A DNA stretch of 64,000 nt from Channa striata (Eukaryota; Chordata; Actinopteri; Anabantiformes; Channidae). How positions within the stretch are numbered: position 1 is the stretch's first letter; each line of letters begins with the position of its first letter. The stretch is taken from the NCBI GenBank assembly GCA_033026295.1, contig CM065182.1:16326715-16390714 (forward strand), given 5' to 3'. This document shows positions 47,201 through 61,129 of this stretch, in pieces. The notes beneath the pieces are model-generated. The model searched no databases, was not told where the DNA came from, and saw only the letters and a program-made list of their open reading frames with translations. Position numbers and translations under genes: made by a program.

Positions 47201-50000
47201 TAAAAAATAAACAAATTCAATCGCAAAAAACGTGTTTACTTAAGAGTGTTATTTATTTTATTGCGATTTATAGCGCTGCCTATGCACGGCAACCAGCACC
47301 AGTCGTTTAAGGACGTGTGAGTGAGAACGCTACAGGCCTTTAATTATCTCACTGCAAATCTCAGAGGGACAAAGTGGCAGAACTTTTTATGAACATTAAC
47401 TAGGATAGACAACCTAAAGGCAACAGCTTGAACTTGTCACATGGGGTTCATTCAAATTCACACCTTATGGAAAGCATGCTATCAGAGGAAAAGTGGACCG
47501 TTCAGCTCAGGGAAGATGTCAGAAATATTTGAGCAGCATCCAGTGCACTGTAACTCTCATTTCTCATGGAAACAGAGATAATGGTTCTTAAGTCAATGAC
47601 TGTAAATTATTTAGGTACACGACCCTCAAAAAAACAAGATGTAAATAAGTCGACCTCGTGTTTTAAACAAGTGTCACATTAAGAGCAGTTTTTCATTTCC
47701 ATTGTTCATCTTGCTATGAGCTGCGACACAAACCTTTGTGTAGAAACGTCAGCCCGATGGATTTCCATTTGCTTACGAAAACACATTTTACAATTGTTAC
47801 CCATTATAAATATTGTTTGATTTTATCAAAGGGGTCAAATTAGTATGTCTAATAAAATCCTGACAGATATTTAATCATGCGTCAATTCGATGTGGTTTTC
47901 GTTTGCCCTGGTGAGGCACTTGAAGTTTACACAATTTAATGGCATTTGGCTGAGCCTATTATCTTTATGCTTACACATTATCTCCGCCTGTTAACAACGA
48001 TCCGTAGTGATCGGGGAGTTGGAGAAGGGGATGTTTTATGTATCCTAAAGCTCATTAATTTAAGTTATGATCTTCTTCTGCTTGACAGAGTTCTTGTTGA
48101 AATGCCACTAGTGGCTTTAAGAACGTGTTATACTGTGGAGGGAAAACTGGGACTTGGATAGCAACAGCGTGTCTTTCTGTTCTTTAAAACACAGAAGGTT
48201 ATTTGTCAGCTCATATTGGATGAGAACCCAGTAGACTGAGAATATTATAAATATTGCTCGGTAATGCCACGTATTTCGCTTTTAGATTCAATAAAACGGC
48301 AATTCATCAGCCAGTTTGCATGAAAAGTGAAAAATGTTTCTCACTGTATTTAAGTCTGTGACCCCTTAACGACAAGGTCAAAACGAGCCGATGTTACAAA
48401 CAAGCTCATTCGACCCCTAAACTCTGTTTGTCACTGATGTTAGAGGTTACAACAGTAGTTTCGTGTTTTCCGGTGTTGAAGGTGTTGCTCATTATCACCA
48501 ATGTTGGTGAAATGTCCTGGGATCACAAGGATAAAACAGCATAATTCCGCTTTAGGGTAGATTGTTGCTTTGAGCGGTGTGCTAGAAAAATCAGAACATC
48601 CGATAATTCCAGGGGAGGTAACAGAAATCACTCAACACCTGTTTGTTGGATTGCCAGTGATTAACTTCATCAAGGGCTATTCAGCATCTGTGTGCTGTCA
48701 TAATTAGTTTAACTTTCCCAAGGCCTGTCAATGGTAAATGAGAGTCATTATGCCAGAATGCCCCTCTTCAAGGCTTGGCGCCTGCCTGCCTCAGCCCCTC
48801 TCTGTGCCTGTCTCGGTCTCTTTCACTGCCTCCTAGGTGGAGCTCACAGCTTGGCTGAATGCAACTCATTTTCAACTCTTCATGTGCAAATGCCTTTCTC
48901 GCTCCGTGAGAATGTTCTATGCATCCTAATTTGAGTCATTGCCTCATATATTTCCTTCCTCAAAAGTGTCGAGCTTTATTTGTCAAAGGAAAAGAGTGTT
49001 TCTGCAAGGATCATTTTGGATTTCATGACTGTTTTGCTTTTGAATGGTTATTCGACAGCTGGTTTGTTCTTACTAAATCCGGTTGTACTTCGGCTAAATC
49101 TACAGTTCGGCATTAAAATTCAGGTGTGGAGAGCAGAGAGTGATTGGAATCATCGCACAGAAAAGTGTGTTTTTAAATTACTGTATCACTTTTTATAATA
49201 TTAGAGCTATCACCCACTTTGCAAGAATAGTGAAAGAATTTGGAATATTTTCATATGTTTGTCTCTAAGGTTCTTGTTCGTCCTTCTCATTTTTTGTAAC
49301 GTTTTGCTTTACAGTATTAAAGTGTCTTAAGGCAGACACATGTGAGTGCGGTCGGGATTCATTTGCCCCAGATTAATTGGACGTTTTGGCGTCCTTGTTT
49401 TGGGCTAAACTCATCAGTTAACCTTTCTGTTCTCCTCGAGCATAAAAAACAGATAAATTAGGTTTTTACTGTTTTCTGTTTATTTTTTGTTCATGTAATT
49501 GGTCATTTCTATATGCAGTATATTTTTAAGGCTTTAAAAATAATACCATCGACGCTCACGTACAGTACATCAACACAGAATCTACTCAGATGCCAGTTAC
49601 AGTACACAACTAAATTATAAAAGGAAGCAGAAAAATAGCTATAAAAGATTCCTAATGTGTTATCCTTGTCATGGTAAAGTGTTTCAACAATGACATACAG
49701 AGAAGAAACTGGAAAAATATTTATGGTTTTATATAGTTTTAAGCAAAGTCATTCTCTCCGTCTAAATTTACTTTGGGAGCATTGGGAACATGTAGGATAC
49801 ACTCTTCTTGTACCTGACATGTAAAAGAAATAAAACTAAATATAGTATACAACAGTATGTTGTGCAGTAAACCATTAAACCAAATATATAGCAATGGAGA
49901 AAGGATAAAGTGTCCCGTTCCTGGTATCGTTTCCTGTCCTGTTTGTTTAATCAGGTTGACAGTTTGGAAAGGCCTGAAATGGGTTCTTGCGTTTAGATAA
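44283..50000 (+). other. Presumed first intron of the second gene (5' part)
   Basis: No acceptor-bounded coding exon was recognised. It includes a (GT)n at about 44311-44330 and long AT-rich stretches. A mixed-composition block near 48650-48900 holds a TAATTAG word (48701-48707) and is a weak enhancer candidate. Confidence 0.5.
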
Positions 50001-53000
50001 TTACGTGAGAGGTTTCTCCGACAGCTTGTGTTTTGTCTCAACACAATCATTTCTTCAGAGATTCACAGTAACGGGTTTACAATGACATTGTCAACATGTA
50101 TCATCCGAGGAGAGAGATTTCCTCTGGATCAAAAGCAGCTGCACAACACACAGCTCCACTCATGAAAATTCCCTCTCAAAGCAGAGGGCTGGGGCAGCTG
50201 GGGCCGGACAGAGAGGGCAATGGACTCCAAAACTGGGGTAGGGACCATTCATGGTTAATTTATTCCAACTGCTCTAGCAAAACTCTAAATGAAGCCATGT
50301 CTACCACTTTGTCAAAGCAGTATGTCCCTGGCTTACTTTTTACCTGCCTTGCTTTTGGCCTTGGGCCTTATCGATCCCACCAGTCGTCCGCTGAAAAAAG
50401 ATTCGGCATGGTTAGCCTCCCTCAAGCCAAGCCTCCTTTCCACACCTTTCACGCTCTGCCTGGCCGTGTGTACACCTCCCTAATCAGGACTGGCGTGTTT
50501 TGTGGCTGCAGTGGGGATGGCTCTCTGAAACGATTAGGCCTGGGGACAGCTCCAGCTCTCTTCCCCTCTTCTCCATGCCAGATCCCATCTAGAAAGCATT
50601 TCATCTGTGGCAGTGGAAAGCCTTGTGTAGGGTCGGCGAGTGTTGTGTGAAAAGCAGCAGGTAATAGGCTGTGTAATGTGTTTGGGGGAGCAGTTTTTTA
50701 GTATTCACAGTTAGTGCTGACCTCTGGCAGACTGAGCCACCCCCACAGTAATTTCCTCCAAAAAGATGTAATTGAATTCATGAGGATGAGTAAACATATT
50801 ATAAGTAGCAGGGGAAGATAACAATGTTGTGGGTAGATCAAGGAAGGGGATAGTAGCTCCATGAGTAATTGAAAATAGTCAAAGACAAACACAAGTGAGG
50901 AAAGTGTGCAGGACACTTGGGGAAGTCATGGCATTTGTATTTAAAGCTCGCCTGCTGTACACTCTCATCTGTCTCGATTTTCTTTTTAGAAAGTCACATT
51001 TTAAGTTGACTGCAACGGCGAGATTTCCAAAAACGCACAAAAAATGTAGCAATGGAAATAGCATCCATGAGTCACTGGCTAAGACGAAGCAAAGTGTCCC
51101 AGACATGCGCACGTCCATTTCCAAGTGTTTTGTGCTGCTGATGTCTTTAGTCCAGACAATGCAGACACAGAGCAGAGGCAGGCAGAGATGTGACCGTGAG
51201 CCTCGCTCTGCATAGTGAGATATATCGAAGTGATGTCCCGGAGGACCTTGTGTATAATTTAGAGGTTCTAACATCGACCACCATCTTCAAAATATCGAAC
51301 GTTTTCAGTCCAAGCAACTGCCAGGTGGTCAGGCAATTGTCTGTCAGTTATAAGGCAGTCCCCTGCCTCCGCTTCTCTCCCGGTGATGGAGAGCCAGCTC
51401 ATTGTGGCTATTCTCATCTGTCAGAGCAGTGAGCAGCCTTTAAAAAGAATACTTGCCTTTAAGAATGGATTACTTAGCAAGGGACAGCTGGAGCTCTGTT
51501 ACAAATACGTCACAGATTGCTGGACTGCTGCTTTTAGTGGTAAAAGCTGCTCCGTGTATTTCTGACATTTCATTCAAATGGTGTGTGAAATGATGTTTAG
51601 GAACCTCCTATTAATGGGGGAAAAGCTTTGTGAGACAAACAATATCTTTGACAGGAAGATAATTTAAGCTATTATTCAAACTGTTTATGGACCTTCTCTT
51701 TTTCACTCTCAGCTTGTAAAACAAAGGAAGACTGGCGTTGCAAGCAGACGTTGCCAATTTTTTCCCCATGTTATTTTTTTGAGCTATGCTCGTGGCATAG
51801 CAGGGGTGGCCATGTCTTTTGATCAATGAGTCCGCTGCTTTTTCCAACAAGTCCTCCAACCTTTATGCCCGTATAGATCATTTGTTTTTACCCTGTCACA
51901 CAACCAACAGGACTGTTTGTTAAAATAACACCCCCCACGCGGGGAGGAAGGTTTCTGTTGAAACCGCACCCTTATGGCGCCAGGCACCAAAATAGTGGCT
52001 GCCGTCGCTTACAATGGCACGGTGAGTCACAGTTTGCTTTGAAAATTGCTGCTTCCTACAGTAAAATAAAATGGTGTGTGTCTCATGGTGTGAGTCATGT
52101 GACTGGTTACAATAATAGCAATGGCAGTAGCTTCACACTGGACTCCAGCTCCAGTCTCCCGAGGGAAACTTCGTCACTTTGTTAACTTACACGTCTACCT
52201 CCTACTTATGAACTTCACACAGGTGTTGGATGTCAGCAAACAGTAAAAAATATCTTTCATATCTTTCAAATCACATATTCTTTGTTCATATTTTACAGTA
52301 GGGCAGTTCCCCTTTTCCTCACGTCAGCCCATTCAGCTGTTGTCACAGCATTCAATAGGGAATTATCATTTCTCTGCAGCCCATGGTTGGTCGGTTGGGT
52401 AACCTTGAATCTTTTATTGTTTATGAGCACCTAAGGACATCACCCACCCTCAGTCTTACATTATGTTTGATGTAATGAGTAAATTACAAAACAACACCAA
52501 ACACGGAGGCTAAAAACGGCGGGTCATGGAAACTAAATGTCACCACATTAAGAGTCCCAGTGCTGACATTAGCCTTAGCTCACGGTAGCTCGTACAGTCT
52601 CGTGTGCAATTTGATCATAGTCTCGTAATAATGTCCGTGTTCACATCTCCTGAAATGTTTTTTTTTAACGTGGCTGAGGAGTGCACATAAAGAGACTATT
52701 CGGCTCAAACATTTTAGTCATATACTTCCCAGAAATATATAATCAGAGCTTTAGCAAGTGATGTCTGCACTTCAGCTCACACCCCTTCGTTTCCTGTAGT
52801 TGGTTAAAATGTTTTAGAACTGTAGTGAGTTCATGTAGACAGCACAAAATACAAACCATACAAGTTATTTATTCAGCAAATCTTTATGTATGTTCATGAA
52901 GTAGCAGATGAAGTTTCCTATGCAATCATAAGTTGCCCTTGATATTGAAATGTAAATGTGCTCTTTCTGTTGCCTAACATTTAAAATTCCTTAATTGACT

Positions 53001-53679
53001 TCTCATTTAACCCCGAGATCAGTTCTTCAACATCACTCTGTAGCTGCGAGCGCATATGCAGTCCACCAAGCTCGGCTGTGTGTACGTAGGATTTAATCAG
53101 AATTATAAAGGCAAACAGAGAAAGAGATTCTGACAGTAGGGGATGATCCTTGTCAGAGGCTGGACACGGCCTTTTACACATGCAGTATGTGCACAGTAAA
53201 CTGAAGTACTCAAAGAGAAATTGTGTGGGAAGAAGACAAATGATTTAGCAGTTTTATTTGTAATGCTAACACTGTAATTCTCTGGAGTATAAAATATTAA
53301 TGTACCAATAACATTTCTTTGGTAAAACAGTTAAACATCAATGGTAAATTTGGAGTAAATTTACTACAATACATTTACTACATACAGTTTACAAATACAT
53401 TATGTTTATTATAGCCAAAAACACTATTTTTTAATCTATTTGACAATTTCCTCACAAATGCAATACACTAACATTTGCTACTGTCCAGTAAGAAATATAG
53501 TAACATTCCATGTGTTTACAACTATTACTGCAATATGAATTATGAAAACTCTTGACACTTGAGCATTAATCAAACAGTCCCAGGAAAAACACATGTAAAT
53601 GTCTCGAGACAGGGCTGGCCTTGTCAATGCTCCTCCATATCTCGAATAAAGTAAATTAATTTAAGAAGCACTATACAAA

Positions 53680-53726
<47 letters not shown>

Positions 53727-56700
53727 AGTAAACAAACAGAAACACTCTAAATATACGCTGAAGCCAATAAAATGCCAGTGGCAGATTTGAATAATTATAA
53801 AACACTTAAACCCCTGCCTCTTAATATAGTCATATCTTTGCCCTGAGAAAACTCTTGTAAATTACAGGCTGATTGCAACAAAAACAGTTTTCATTCAATC
53901 CCATTGGCCTATTATTTTGAATATATCTGTGATTAGATATATTTCATACTTCAAGTTGTGCTGCTGCTAAAAATATTACATTGATAACACCCTGTGATAA
54001 ACTTGAATCACAAAAAAATTAACTACTTTGTGATTTGTCAGAAGAAAACTTCATTTGGCTCAAAAAAAGACTGGGTTGACGGTGTGGGGCTGTTCCTTAC
54101 AAAGCATGAGTTCACTGTACTATAAATATGTTGTGTCAAAAGTTCTGCAAATTTATAAGTCTACTGTGGACAAGTTTTGAATAATTAATGGTGTTACCTG
54201 TTGCTATGCCACATGCATAAATTACACACAGCCCCACTATCATATTACTATTCTCTGTGTTGAAACTTACTCTGTCTCGAGATGTGTAACCTTTGGATCA
54301 TAAGGTTGTGAACCTTTTAGTTGTTGATTGTCTGTAGGAGTTAGTAAAAAAAAAAAAACTAACATCCTGAACTTTACATACTGAACTGTATCTAATATTA
54401 CAGAACCTCAATGTAACACTAACTGCAACATAACTTGTTACTATTTGACATTTTGGGAAATTAAAATAAAATGTATTCTTTGTTTAAGTTTTGTAGTTGC
54501 AGTCTAATTTTAGATATTTGAACTCAAGGCATTTTTGTTTCATTCTTGTCATGCATTTCATTTTCCAATGATTTAGAAATTTTATACATTTTGTCATGAT
54601 TAATATTTCAGGTTACTTTTTATTTTATTTTAATTTTTTTTTATTTACTTGCTCTGGGGCCATGCCTGTATGCTAAATGTGAAAACAAAGCCTGGTTTCC
54701 TTAATTTAGCACAAAGAATATAAGCAATGGCAAATATAAAAACAAAAAGCAAAACAAAAAACACACATTTTATCTTGATTACTTAGGAAAAATAAAATCG
54801 GCAAGTTGTGTTTTTACACAATGTTACATCATGTTTCTGCTGAGCTAAGCTAACAGTGTTTGATCCAGCTTTATTTTTGCAGACATGGTGTTGCTGTTGA
54901 TCTTCTTATCAATCTTTAAACTGCGAAAGCAAACAAGCCTAAATGTCTCAACCCTTTATTGGTTTTTCTTCTGTAAATCTGCTTATTACCCCCGTATTGG
55001 AGCTGAATCCCCATAATGTAAAGGTGTGAATGGATTTATGTTTTAGCAACATGCCGGAACAGAAGCAGGGAAAGAGAAATTGGACATAGACATTACTATG
55101 ACATCAGTTTGGTGGAAATGTCTGTTAACTGAACCATGAACATCAGTGTGTCTTTTTCTACTCCCAATTAATAAAAAAAGGCATCAACAAACATGGTTAT
55201 ACATGTGTCATAATTAATAGATCATGGCAAGTCACTGATTTATTTAGGCAGGTAAAAATGATGAAAGTTAATGCTTCAAGTGAAACCGTATTTATTTATT
55301 TATTTATTTAAAGCAGATTGCAAAAGAACAAATTGACCCAACTTTGGTCCAGCTCGAGTGCACACTCCATCATTTTTTGCGTCAGCCTTGCAGTGGGTCA
55401 GGCTCTTTACTGCAGCAGACCAAGCACATAATGAGCTGTAACAGGTCAATTCTATAACAAGAACATAGCTCCGTCTATGTGTGCATATGTATTGCAAAGA
55501 GAAACAAACCCAAGTCCCACAAGCTGTGAAGCAGCAATGCCACGCTGCCTTGAAATGCACCACTTTCATAGAGTTTATTGTTTTCTCTCGATCACTTAAC
55601 ACTTAAATAACCCAATTTCCTTGCTCTGAAAATCTCTTGTCTGACCTTAATGGTCTATATTGTAATCATTGTTGCTTGTTTAAAGAGGTAGTTGGAACAG
55701 ATCCAGATCCAGAAAAGGCCATTGACTCATCCTTTTTAGTAGACGAGCTGGTCTCCTGTTTTGTTTTTTTTTTTCTCATTTCATTATCAAAATGATTAGC
55801 ATCATAAACACATGTCTAGTTTCTTTTAGAGGAGGCTGTTCTGCAGGAACAAAACCCCAGATGTTTATCAGCTAGCAGCCTTGGGAAAAAGAGAGAAAAT
55901 ATTCTGTGAAAGCTCATCCGGGGGTATTTTTCGAACAAGTGCCCATGGTGCTACCAACCACTCTCGTACTTCTCGAGTTTTCTCAATTTCTATTGCTGCA
56001 TTGTGCATGAAATGTTCTGCTACATCCTGGGTTTTTCATCAGAAAGAAATGAATAAATTCACATTTGAAACACGTGAGGACAGCTGTTGAAATAATGACT
56101 TGGTTAGACTCTCCAGTATATAGTGTCTCCTTATTATTGCTGCACATGGTGTGACATGGATATTTTTTGGCATGTGGTAGCTTGAAAAAATGTGTTTCTT
56201 ATTTTCCCCCATATTGAATTCAGAAAACAACTGCGAAACTTGTACGATGTTCAGCATATAAGTCAGTCAGATTTCATATCGAGAGGAGTAGAACATGTTC
56301 AATGAAATCACAGCTGTGAAAGTGTGTCCTGTGTTTTCATGGCAAGGACTGTGCCTCAGCTCAAGTAGGGTAGCAGGTTATAAACAATTTGACAAGGAGG
56401 GTGCAAAAACAAGAGCACAGTTAAAGCGAAAATGAGAGAAATGAGGGCAAAGTGGTGGGGAATCGTCTCGCCTTCGGTTTATATTAGAAAAAACATTAGC
56501 CAAACCATTTTGCCGGTGCACTGACAATGGCGTAACGAAATCAGGAGTGCATAGACAATCCACCATGGCTCAAAACCATACCCCTAAAATTGTTAATATT
56601 CATCAGCATCTTCAGCGATTTTGACCTAACAGGCGTCGGGTTGTTTCATGCGTTGGCGTGCACAATAAGGAGGCCTTTTGGTAAACAGCTTGTCAATGTC

Positions 56701-57000
56701 AGTGACCATTCCCGCTTGAAGAGGACATGTTTGTGTTTAGCTGAACTTATTATATGTCCCCGTCAAAGTAGTTTCATCCAGCGGGTAAACAAATCTAGAC
56801 AAGGTTTTTGCAAAGGTGTGAGGAACCTCATCACAAAAGTGCACCACTTGGCTCCAATGCAATTACCTTCTGTAAATGAAGCTCAGTCTATCCTGTGAGT
56901 CGCTCGCCCTCTGTGCAGGCGGTTTGCACATACACTGTGTCAACAAAGCAGCACGGGCCTCTGTTTGGAAGGCGCGAGGCTGTTTACCTTTGTTGCTGTG
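50001..57000 (+). other. Presumed first intron of the second gene (middle part)
   Basis: A GC-richer block at about 50096-50650 carries a 184-codon open frame with no recognisable protein. (CA)n lies at 53682-53722 and (TTTA)n near 55290-55311. The rest is AT-rich and featureless as far as I can see. Confidence 0.5.
53682..53722 (+). repeat. (CA)n microsatellite
   Basis: About 20 CA units in the presumed first intron. Confidence 0.9.
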
Positions 57001-60000
57001 TGGATTGATGAGGTGGCTGAGGCAGAGGCAGGGGCATGATGTGAATAGTTGGAGTATTACTGTGGAAAGAGGTGTTTCCCCTCGGAGGCGGCTAACTGAG
57101 TTTGACAAAGCTGTTTCTGCTGAGAGGCTGTAGGGACGCTCCCTGGCTGCGCTCCAGGAGCCCTGGCTCTGCGTGTAGATGCACATTTGAGGTAGTGATG
57201 AAAGGTAATGCAGAGACGGGGGGGGAGGAGGCAGGTCCCAGTAACGTAGTTTAAGTAGTGGGAGTCAGCCTATGGTTTATTTGATGATTGAGCAGCATGG
57301 AGAAAATGCTAAAACAAGATTAAGTGGGCTCTGACTTCCAGGGAGCTTTATCAGAAGGTTGATTTCAAGTCGTGGTCAGGGATGTTTTTGTGCGAGCCAG
57401 GATTATAATTTGACTTGGACAAAATAATACATGAAGTAAACTAATCCAAACTGCCACATACGTGTAAGCTTGAATGATGTTTTTTAATCTAGATGTCTAG
57501 AAGGCAAAGGATTCCTCCCACTCCAGCCACTTTGGCTTGGTCAAGCTTATTTGCACCTGACAGTTAGCCGCAGTGCGTTGTCCTTAAATTTGTCATTCTC
57601 TTGTTAGGTTAACTGTTGATCAGTTCTGCTTTTTATGCTTTGGGATTGCCCATTTGGATGGCATATAACCGTCCTTATGGCTTTTATAGGGGACAAACCG
57701 CTATGTGATTTTTACACAGCTCCAACTGCCAAGGAAATTGGATTAAACGTCTGCTGTGATTTTAGGGTCATTTGATTCTGCAGCCTTTTCTTTTTTCTTT
57801 TATTGTCTGACTGTGTAGTCTCTGTCTCAGCAGCCCTTGCCATTTGTGAGGGTTCTCCGAGCTGTTTTAACCTTTTAAACCCTAACAAAGTTAACTGTGG
57901 AGTTTTTCATATTTGCTAAATGCAACTCTAAATGAAAGTAGAGATAAGTGAAAGGTTTCAAGCCAACTGGATTTGTCACCCTATAAGCCAACGGGATTTG
58001 AGAGCTCACATTTCATTTCACAGAACAATCCAGTCTGTCCAAACTGATTATGAAGGCAAATATGAGGACAAATTTGACGGCACAAGTTCAAACAGACTCT
58101 AAAGGTTTTTTTTTTTCCATTCATTTACTGTTACATGACACAGCTTAGAAAAGCAGTGGATCTACATGGATTAGAAAGTCACAGGGGTGAAAAATGTGGC
58201 CAGAAATACTGTTTAACAGATTGTGGCAACCAGCAACAGCAATATTTGATGTATGTTTTATATTAAATAACAACTTTATATTTTGTCATTACTGCTAGAT
58301 TTTGATTTAATAGTGCAGCCCTGGCAACAATTTCTAACAGACTGTACTGTTATTGAACGAAACAATGGAAGCGATCGCATTTTGTTCTCGGTGTCCACAA
58401 TGACTGAGACCAAGAAAGTCTGCTGATTAATATTTGCCAGTGCTTTCTGTTTTATATTTATTAAGCCATTTAAATGTTTTTTTGTGTCTATGAAGAGAGC
58501 AGAAACAGAGTGTGTGATTTCCTCGAAACTGAAGATCCATAATTATCTAGAGCCTTGTGGCCAAAGGTCAGACTTTAGACATAATGGCACAAGAACCCAT
58601 ACACTGATTATTAAAAACAAAAGAGAAGGCAAGCAATCATTTGAAGATCAAACAACTTCCTTTTTGGTGGTTCGGTGGTTTTCTCAGCTTTAATTGATTT
58701 CGATACCTGCTGTATGCAGTTGCTTAACAACTGGAACTGTAGTGCACCGGTGGGGGCTCGTATTGGCTACACTCTTTTTGACTAAAACAACCCACATCTC
58801 CTTGATAAAGCTCAGTTTTGACCCTTTGAAACAAAATTATTGACCAAGGGATACACTGACAGAAGAGGCATAGAGGTGTCATATTCACCCTTTTCATTGA
58901 GTCATGAATAGATCCTCAGAATAGAAGTGTTTTAATAGATCCTCAGGGAAAAAATCTAGTTGTTTCCATGGTAATATGAGTGAGCATTGTTCACTTGCAG
59001 AGAGTAATCCAACGAAGGAACTTTATTTGAAATAAGGTGAACACAGACCCTGGTAAGAGTGATAGGGTCAGGCTTAGTCCTTTAATTTCCAAATCTCATC
59101 AAGACTAAGAAAACGAAGCATCGTAATAATGATGATAATAAAAACAACAATCTGCCACAAGCCTGTAATGATTGTTGGGATAGAGTGACACAAAAGGGGG
59201 ACAGCAGAAACGTGTCAACGCAGGGACACACATACACACTAACAGGCAGCTCTGCCATTACGCAAATGGATCTAGGAAGGCACTTCAGTATGTTTGCTCT
59301 TTGTCTCAGGCCTTCTGAGGATTTGGTGAGCTTGAAGACAAACCGCCCCTTGATCTGAAAGCTCAGAATCACGGAGAAGATAGATCAAAGCGTGCGCCTT
59401 CTCTCTAGGATGCTTCCGTTAGAGTCAGAAAGATTGAATGGAGGAAGAGGAGATAAAGGAGGAGAAGAAAGGCCAGAGTGTGTGCATGTCTGCCTGTGTA
59501 CTGTGTGCGTAATTAGGGTGGTTTTCTGGTGAATGTGTAGGGTGGGAGATGGAGCGGCCGAGACAAAGAAAGTCCCTCGGTTTGGACCTTACTGTACGTC
59601 CTCTCAGTCACACAGGCATCATGGAGCCATCACACACCTCGAGAGAAAACAGGGCCCGCTAAATGATGTGTGCGAGTGCGCAGGGAGCGACCGCAGCCGC
59701 TTGTGAAAACTCTTCGCCGAGTTTGTGCACTGGTTTTGCTTTCTGCTTACGGTGGAAGTTAAAATCCACACATTGACATTTAGGAAGTTTAAAAGCTTAC
59801 ATGTCAAGGTATTATTGGCTGCTTCAGCTGAGCCAATAGAAACTCTGCCATGCATTTCTGTCTCCCAACTTGCAGTACTTAAAAAAGTCAATATTGACAC
59901 AGATTGAGATTATATTTAATAAAAGCATTTAGATCCTTGCAGGTTGTTGGATGTGTTCTGTGTTCAGCTAATGATTAGGCAGAAAGCTGTCCTTCTGGCC

Positions 60001-61094
60001 TTTATTTGAAACACTTCCTGTGAGAGAAGCTTCTTAAATTAATTATGTTTGCCTAATGAATAATTAAGCCAGGGGAAAGATAATTTGGTGTTACGCAGCG
60101 AGCCAGACCATTGTGCATGTAGAGGAACCGGTGCTCTGTGTGCCTGGCTGATTTCACATTGGGAGTGTGAAATGAGAATTAGCAAACAATTTGTCTCCTG
60201 CTCCATCCTTCACCATGACTAAAACATCACTGCTGATTATGTCTTGACAAGTGTCAATACCGCACGCCTGTTTGTTAAGTGTAGCAGTGACGGTTTGTTT
60301 ATGAGGTTCCATTATTGTGGTTTTGAATTGGATACTGCTATTGATTCACGGTTTGAATAAAGGAGACAACAAATGCATTTGTGTCAGGTTGTACTTACAG
60401 AGAAGTTGAAGTAGAGCTGTAATGACTGGAGACAAACAGATGTTAATGGCTTCTTTTCTGTGGAGGTGAGACACAGAGGATAGAGATTAAGCCATGAGAG
60501 AACACATTTACATGCAATTATCTAAGTCATGCGAGTTGCTACAGTGGAATAATACACGGGGACTATTGATGCGGGAATTTAAAAGGATATAACACAATCC
60601 TGGCTGATGGTTTGTCACGTCGTTATTTCTCAAGAGTTCGATGCTGTTGCCCATCAAACAATCCTATTATAGAGATACGCAGTACATGTAAGACCTTCAC
60701 TGGAGTCATTTACTTTTTTCTTTATTCATGGATATTCCTTCATACTCACACAGCCTTCACTGTGTCTCCTGTTGGCAACATGGAACCAGAAGTGCCAAAG
60801 TCAGTACTTTCCAAAGGTTATCTATATGCTTTTTAATGAAAATGAATTTGATGTGTCATTGTCATGTTTAAGAATCAATTGAAAGTCAAACACAGAACCT
60901 ATTACTCTGGAACACTTACTCTGTATGTCCCATTCGTATGTGTCTGAGGGATCTCACTAATATATACACCTGGCTTAGATACACTACACGAGGACAAACA
61001 ACACTGACAGTTTCAATTTTGCTGCCCCCAGTGATTTATAGGCTTTATGAGTCACTCACAGAAAGAAGTACGAGAGGGAGGGGGACAGACAGAC

Positions 61095-61129
<35 letters not shown>

